64,000 nt of DNA from QZLE01 sp033852075 (GTDB lineage Bacteria > Pseudomonadota > Gammaproteobacteria > QZLD01): the NCBI GenBank assembly GCA_033852075.1, contig JAWSVC010000020.1, forward strand, positions 48,893 through 112,892, read 5' to 3'. Of this stretch, positions 60,684 through 64,000 are shown one piece after another. The first letter of the stretch is position 1, and each line of letters opens with the position of its first letter. The notes beneath the pieces were generated by a model. That model was not told where the DNA came from. It did not search any database and saw nothing but the letters and a program-made list of their open reading frames with translations. The position numbers and the translations under genes are program-made.

Positions 60684-62618
60684 ATGGGTAAAATTATCGG
60701 AATCGACTTAGGAACCACTAACTCTTGTGTGGCCGTTATGGACGGGAAAAACAACAAGGTTATTGAAAATAGTGAAGGTGATCGCACTACACCATCAATC
60801 GTAGCTTTCTCAGAAGATGGAGAGGTTCTTGTTGGTCAGCCTGCAAAACGTCAGGCAGTTACAAACCCGCAAAATACTCTATTTGCAGTAAAAAGGCTTA
60901 TTGGTCGTAGCTTTGATGAAAAAGTTGTGCAAAAAGATATTGGTCTTGTTCCGTACAAGATCATCAAAGCAGATAATGGTGATGCCTGGGTAGAAGCGCA
61001 CGGTAAGAAAATGGCTCCTCCAGAAGTATCTGCTCGCGTACTGCAAAAAATGAAAAAGACTGCAGAAGAGTATCTTGGTGAAGAAGTTACAGAAGCAGTA
61101 ATTACCGTTCCTGCATACTTTAATGACTCACAGCGTCAGGCAACTAAAGACGCAGGTAAGATTGCAGGTCTTGATGTTAAAAGAATTATCAACGAGCCAA
61201 CCGCAGCAGCACTTGCATACGGTATGGATAAAGAAAAAGGTGACAAGGTTGTAGCTGTATTCGACCTTGGTGGTGGTACATTTGACGTATCAATCATTGA
61301 GATCGCAGAGATCGACGGTGAGCATCAGTTTGAAGTACTAGCAACTAATGGTGATACATTCCTGGGTGGTGAGGATTTCGATAAAGCTGTAATCGACTAT
61401 CTTGTAGCAGAATTCAAAAAGTCACAAGGCATGGATCTAACTAGCGATCCACTAGCTCTACAAAGGCTAAAAGAAGCGGCAGAAAAGGCAAAAATCGAAC
61501 TGTCTTCAACACAGCAAACAGATATTAACCTGCCTTACATTACAGCTGATGCTTCAGGTCCAAAACATCTTAACTTGAAACTTACTCGTGCAAAGCTTGA
61601 GTCTCTTGTTGGTGATTTGATCGAAAGAACAATGGAGCCATGCAAAATTGCTCTTAAAGATGCAGGCCTAAGCACAAGTGAAATCAACGATGTAATCTTG
61701 GTTGGTGGTCAAACACGTATGCCTAAGGTTCAGGAGATGGTTAAAGACTTCTTCGGTAAAGAACCTCGTAAAGACGTGAACCCAGACGAAGCAGTTGCTA
61801 TCGGTGCATCTATCCAAGGTGGTGTACTAGGTGGTGATGTTAAAGACGTGCTACTACTAGACGTAACACCTCTATCACTTGGTATCGAAACTCAGGGCGG
61901 TGTAATGACCAAGCTGATCGAGAAGAACACAACCATTCCAAGTAAAGCAGAGCAAGTATTCTCAACTGCAGAGAATAACCAAACTGCAGTAACAATTCAC
62001 GTACTTCAAGGTGAGCGTGAAATCGCATCTGCAAACAAATCACTTGGTCGTTTTGATCTTAGCGATATTCCACCGGCACCACGCGGAGTGCCTCAAATTG
62101 AGGTTGCTTTCGATATCGATGCTAACGGTATTCTAAATGTATCTGCTAAAGATAAGGCTACTGGTAAAGAGCAATCTATCGTAATTAAAGCCAGCAGTGG
62201 TCTTTCTGATGAAGAGATCGAAAAAATGGTTAAGGATGCAGAAGCTCACGCGGAAGAAGATAAGGCATTCCAAGAGCTAGTTTCTGCAAGAAACCAAGCT
62301 GATGCAATGATTCACGCTACTGAAAAAGCTCTGGAAGAGATGAAAGATCAAGTAAGCGATGAAGAAAAGAAAAACATAGAAGAAGCACTTGAAGAGCTGA
62401 AGGCTGTTAAAGATGGCGACAACAAAGAAGAGATTGAAGCCAAGACAACTAAGCTAACTGAAGCTTCTGGCAAACTTGCAGAGCGAGTATATGCACAGCA
62501 AGCAGAGCAGGGTGGTGCTGAAGGGGCTGCTGGAACAGGTGCAGAACAAGCAACTGGTGGTAACGAAGCTGATGACGATATTGTTGATGCAGAGTTTGAA
62601 GAAGTTAAGAAAGACTAA
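60684..62618 (+). CDS. dnaK: chaperone DnaK (Hsp70)
   Basis: The 644-residue product starts MGKIIGIDLGTTNSCVAVMDG and has the Hsp70 nucleotide-binding domain (VPAYFNDSQRQATKDAG, FDLGGGTFDVSI, VGGQTRMP), linker VLLLDVTPLS and substrate-binding domain, ending in DIVDAEFEEVKKD. TTGGAGATAAG provides a good ribosome site. Codon use is more optimised than in most neighbours, as expected for a highly expressed gene. Confidence 0.99.
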   Translation: MGKIIGIDLGTTNSCVAVMDGKNNKVIENSEGDRTTPSIVAFSEDGEVLVGQPAKRQAVTNPQNTLFAVKRLIGRSFDEKVVQKDIGLVPYKIIKADNGDAWVEAHGKKMAPPEVSARVLQKMKKTAEEYLGEEVTEAVITVPAYFNDSQRQATKDAGKIAGLDVKRIINEPTAAALAYGMDKEKGDKVVAVFDLGGGTFDVSIIEIAEIDGEHQFEVLATNGDTFLGGEDFDKAVIDYLVAEFKKSQGMDLTSDPLALQRLKEAAEKAKIELSSTQQTDINLPYITADASGPKHLNLKLTRAKLESLVGDLIERTMEPCKIALKDAGLSTSEINDVILVGGQTRMPKVQEMVKDFFGKEPRKDVNPDEAVAIGASIQGGVLGGDVKDVLLLDVTPLSLGIETQGGVMTKLIEKNTTIPSKAEQVFSTAENNQTAVTIHVLQGEREIASANKSLGRFDLSDIPPAPRGVPQIEVAFDIDANGILNVSAKDKATGKEQSIVIKASSGLSDEEIEKMVKDAEAHAEEDKAFQELVSARNQADAMIHATEKALEEMKDQVSDEEKKNIEEALEELKAVKDGDNKEEIEAKTTKLTEASGKLAERVYAQQAEQGGAEGAAGTGAEQATGGNEADDDIVDAEFEEVKKD

Positions 62619-62647
62619 TTCTTCTGCACAATAACTGAGTGTCCTAT

Positions 62648-62677
62648 AGGGCGTAGTCATAAATATGGCTATGCCCT
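62648..62677 (+). terminator. hairpin between dnaK and dnaJ
   Basis: AGGGCGTAGTCA (62648-62659) pairs with TGGCTATGCCCT (62666-62677) over 12 bp with two G-T pairs, loop TAAATA. There is no T-run, so it is more likely a partial terminator or mRNA processing or stability element than a full stop. Confidence 0.5.
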
Positions 62678-62789
62678 TAATCGCACTAAGAGTGGCGATA
62701 TAAAAGTTGTTTTAGTTAGATGTAATTTGGTTTTAAAAATATAGCTATCCTATAAGGATCGCAGGCAAACATAAACGAGCGGTAACTTA

Positions 62790-63935
62790 ATGTCAAAAAG
62801 AGATTTTTACGAAGTACTCGGAGTGCAAAAAAACGCCACTGAGGCCGAAATTAAAAAGGCCTATAGACGCCTGGCTATGAAATATCATCCGGATAGAAAT
62901 TCCGGAGAGGCCAATGCGGAAGAAAAATTTAAAGAAGCAAAAGCCGCATACGAAATCCTGTCTGACAGTCAGAAACGTCAAGCATACGACCAGTTTGGTC
63001 ACGCTGGTGTTGATCCGTCCATGGGGGGATTTGGTGGAGGTGGAGGTGGAGGTGGAGCCAATTTCCACGATATCTTTGGTGATGTATTTGGCGATATTTT
63101 TGGCGGTGGCGGTCGTTCTCGTTCATCACAAAGAAGTCACGTACAACGTGGAGCAGATCTGCGCTATGTACTTGAACTAAGCTTGGAAGAAGCAGTTCTA
63201 GGATGCGAGAAAAAGATCAATTTTACCGCAAATGTAAATTGTAAAACCTGTGGCGGATCAGGAGCCAAAGAAGGCACACATCCAGAAAGCTGTCCAACTT
63301 GTGGTGGATCTGGAGAGGTTCGTGTATCGCAAGGATTCTTCCAGATTCAACAGACATGTCCACGTTGTCATGGAACAGGTAAGGTAATCAAAGATCCATG
63401 TCATACCTGTCGAGGAACCGGTCAGGTTAAAGAATCAAAAACCCTTAACGTAAAAGTGCCAGAGGGTGTTGATAATGGTGATAGAATCAGGCTTGGCGGT
63501 GAAGGTGAACCAGGTAAGCACGGTGGCCCTGCTGGTGATCTATTTGTACAGGTAGTAGTAAAAGAGCACTCAATCTTTGAGCGTGAAGACAACAACCTTT
63601 ACTGCGAAGTACCAATATCATTTACCACTGCGGCATTGGGTGGCGAATTGGAAGTGCCATGTATTAATAGCAAGGTAAAATTAACTATACCTGCCGAAAC
63701 TCAAACTGGAAAAATCTTCCGTGTACGAGGTAAAGGCGTAAAACCAGTTCGTGGCGGTCTGAAAGGTGATCTGCTATGTCGTGTAATCGTAGAAACACCA
63801 GTGCGATTAACAAAAGATCAAAAAGACTTACTGCAAAAGTTTGATGCCAGCTTCAAAGGAAGCTCTAAGCACAACCCGCAGTCATCATCATGGCTCGATA
63901 AAGCAAAGAAGTTTTTTGATACATTAAAAGACTAA
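62790..63935 (+). CDS. dnaJ: chaperone DnaJ (Hsp40)
   Basis: The 381-residue product has the J domain (YEVLGVQKNATEAEIKKAYRRLAMKYHPDRN with HPD), a Gly/Phe-rich region containing a run of glycines, four CxxCxGxG zinc repeats (CKTCGGSG, CPTCGGSG, CPRCHGTG, CHTCRGTG) and the C-terminal substrate-binding domain. It stimulates DnaK ATPase and delivers substrates. It follows dnaK by 171 bp. Confidence 0.99.
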   Translation: MSKRDFYEVLGVQKNATEAEIKKAYRRLAMKYHPDRNSGEANAEEKFKEAKAAYEILSDSQKRQAYDQFGHAGVDPSMGGFGGGGGGGGANFHDIFGDVFGDIFGGGGRSRSSQRSHVQRGADLRYVLELSLEEAVLGCEKKINFTANVNCKTCGGSGAKEGTHPESCPTCGGSGEVRVSQGFFQIQQTCPRCHGTGKVIKDPCHTCRGTGQVKESKTLNVKVPEGVDNGDRIRLGGEGEPGKHGGPAGDLFVQVVVKEHSIFEREDNNLYCEVPISFTTAALGGELEVPCINSKVKLTIPAETQTGKIFRVRGKGVKPVRGGLKGDLLCRVIVETPVRLTKDQKDLLQKFDASFKGSSKHNPQSSSWLDKAKKFFDTLKD

Positions 63936-63941
63936 CTCTTC

Positions 63942-63976
63942 CAAGTACCCTGAGCGTAGCCGAAGGGCACTTGAAG
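63942..63976. repeat. family A repeat after dnaJ
   Basis: The core CTGAGCGTAGCCGAAG (63950-63965) is flanked by AAGTACC and GGCACTT, a near-perfect arm pair. It may continue to the right of the window. Confidence 0.8.
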
Positions 63977-64000
63977 TATCGTAGAAACTATGAAGGATTG

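Overview
The window is chromosomal DNA of a gammaproteobacterium with a fairly low G+C content (about 40 % by eye). The evidence is the gammaproteobacterial order thrS-infC-rpmI-rplT-pheS-pheT-ihfA-merR, a MotY-type flagellar stator protein, a yaiI/UPF0178 gene, a nadK-recN pair and a sigma-32-type grpE-dnaK-dnaJ block. MotY and several chemoreceptor-like proteins suggest a motile, probably aquatic bacterium. I cannot name the genus.

Layout. (1) 1-5.7 kb: the 5' part of a zinc-ribbon methyltransferase running off the left edge, yajQ, a MotY-like gene, an HDOD-domain gene, tRNA-Asn and a class I aminotransferase. (2) 5.7-15.5 kb: uvrB, tRNA-Val and the translation operon, in which infC starts at a non-AUG codon and a strong hairpin precedes pheS. 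(3) 15.7-39.8 kb: an accessory region. After a small secreted protein it holds a phage-tail-like extracellular contractile injection system (eCIS) with sheath, tube, terminator, AAA+ ATPase, LysM and tube-adaptor proteins, hub, spike, gp25, two gp6/J-like baseplate proteins, a gpI-like protein and a DUF6519 fibre candidate. It ends in a DUF4157 (eCIS-core) cargo candidate whose C-terminal part carries an H-x3-D-x5-H zinc-phospholipase-C-like motif, then a two-TM SLATT-like gene. No capsid, terminase, portal, integrase or T6SS membrane genes are present, so this is neither a prophage nor a type VI system. (4) 40.1-56.7 kb: signalling and secretion, with a 1281-residue hybrid histidine kinase, a large secreted subtilase with a perfect CRP-type palindrome upstream, yaiI, a LysR regulator, a lipoprotein, four adjacent membrane-free chemoreceptor-like proteins and a double-receiver diguanylate cyclase. 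(5) 56.8-64 kb: recN, nadK, grpE, dnaK and dnaJ, with good sigma-32 promoters before grpE and dnaK.

Two families of short dispersed repeats fill most intergenic gaps and are especially dense inside the eCIS operon. Family A has a conserved 16-nt core (CTGAGCGTAGCCGAAG) sitting in the loop of a stem whose sequence differs at each locus. Family B is about 110 bp with GTCAT...ATGAC ends and an internal stem whose outer part is constant and whose inner part varies. The conserved loop with a locus-specific stem is the least expected pattern in the window.

How the parts may work together: the eCIS genes form a tightly packed, often overlapping transcription unit, probably driven from the AT-rich 337-bp region before the sheath gene. 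That region contains a TATAAT box followed by an 8-bp palindrome. The cargo candidates lie at the 3' end of the unit and a hybrid kinase follows. Whether that kinase controls the eCIS is not shown by the sequence.
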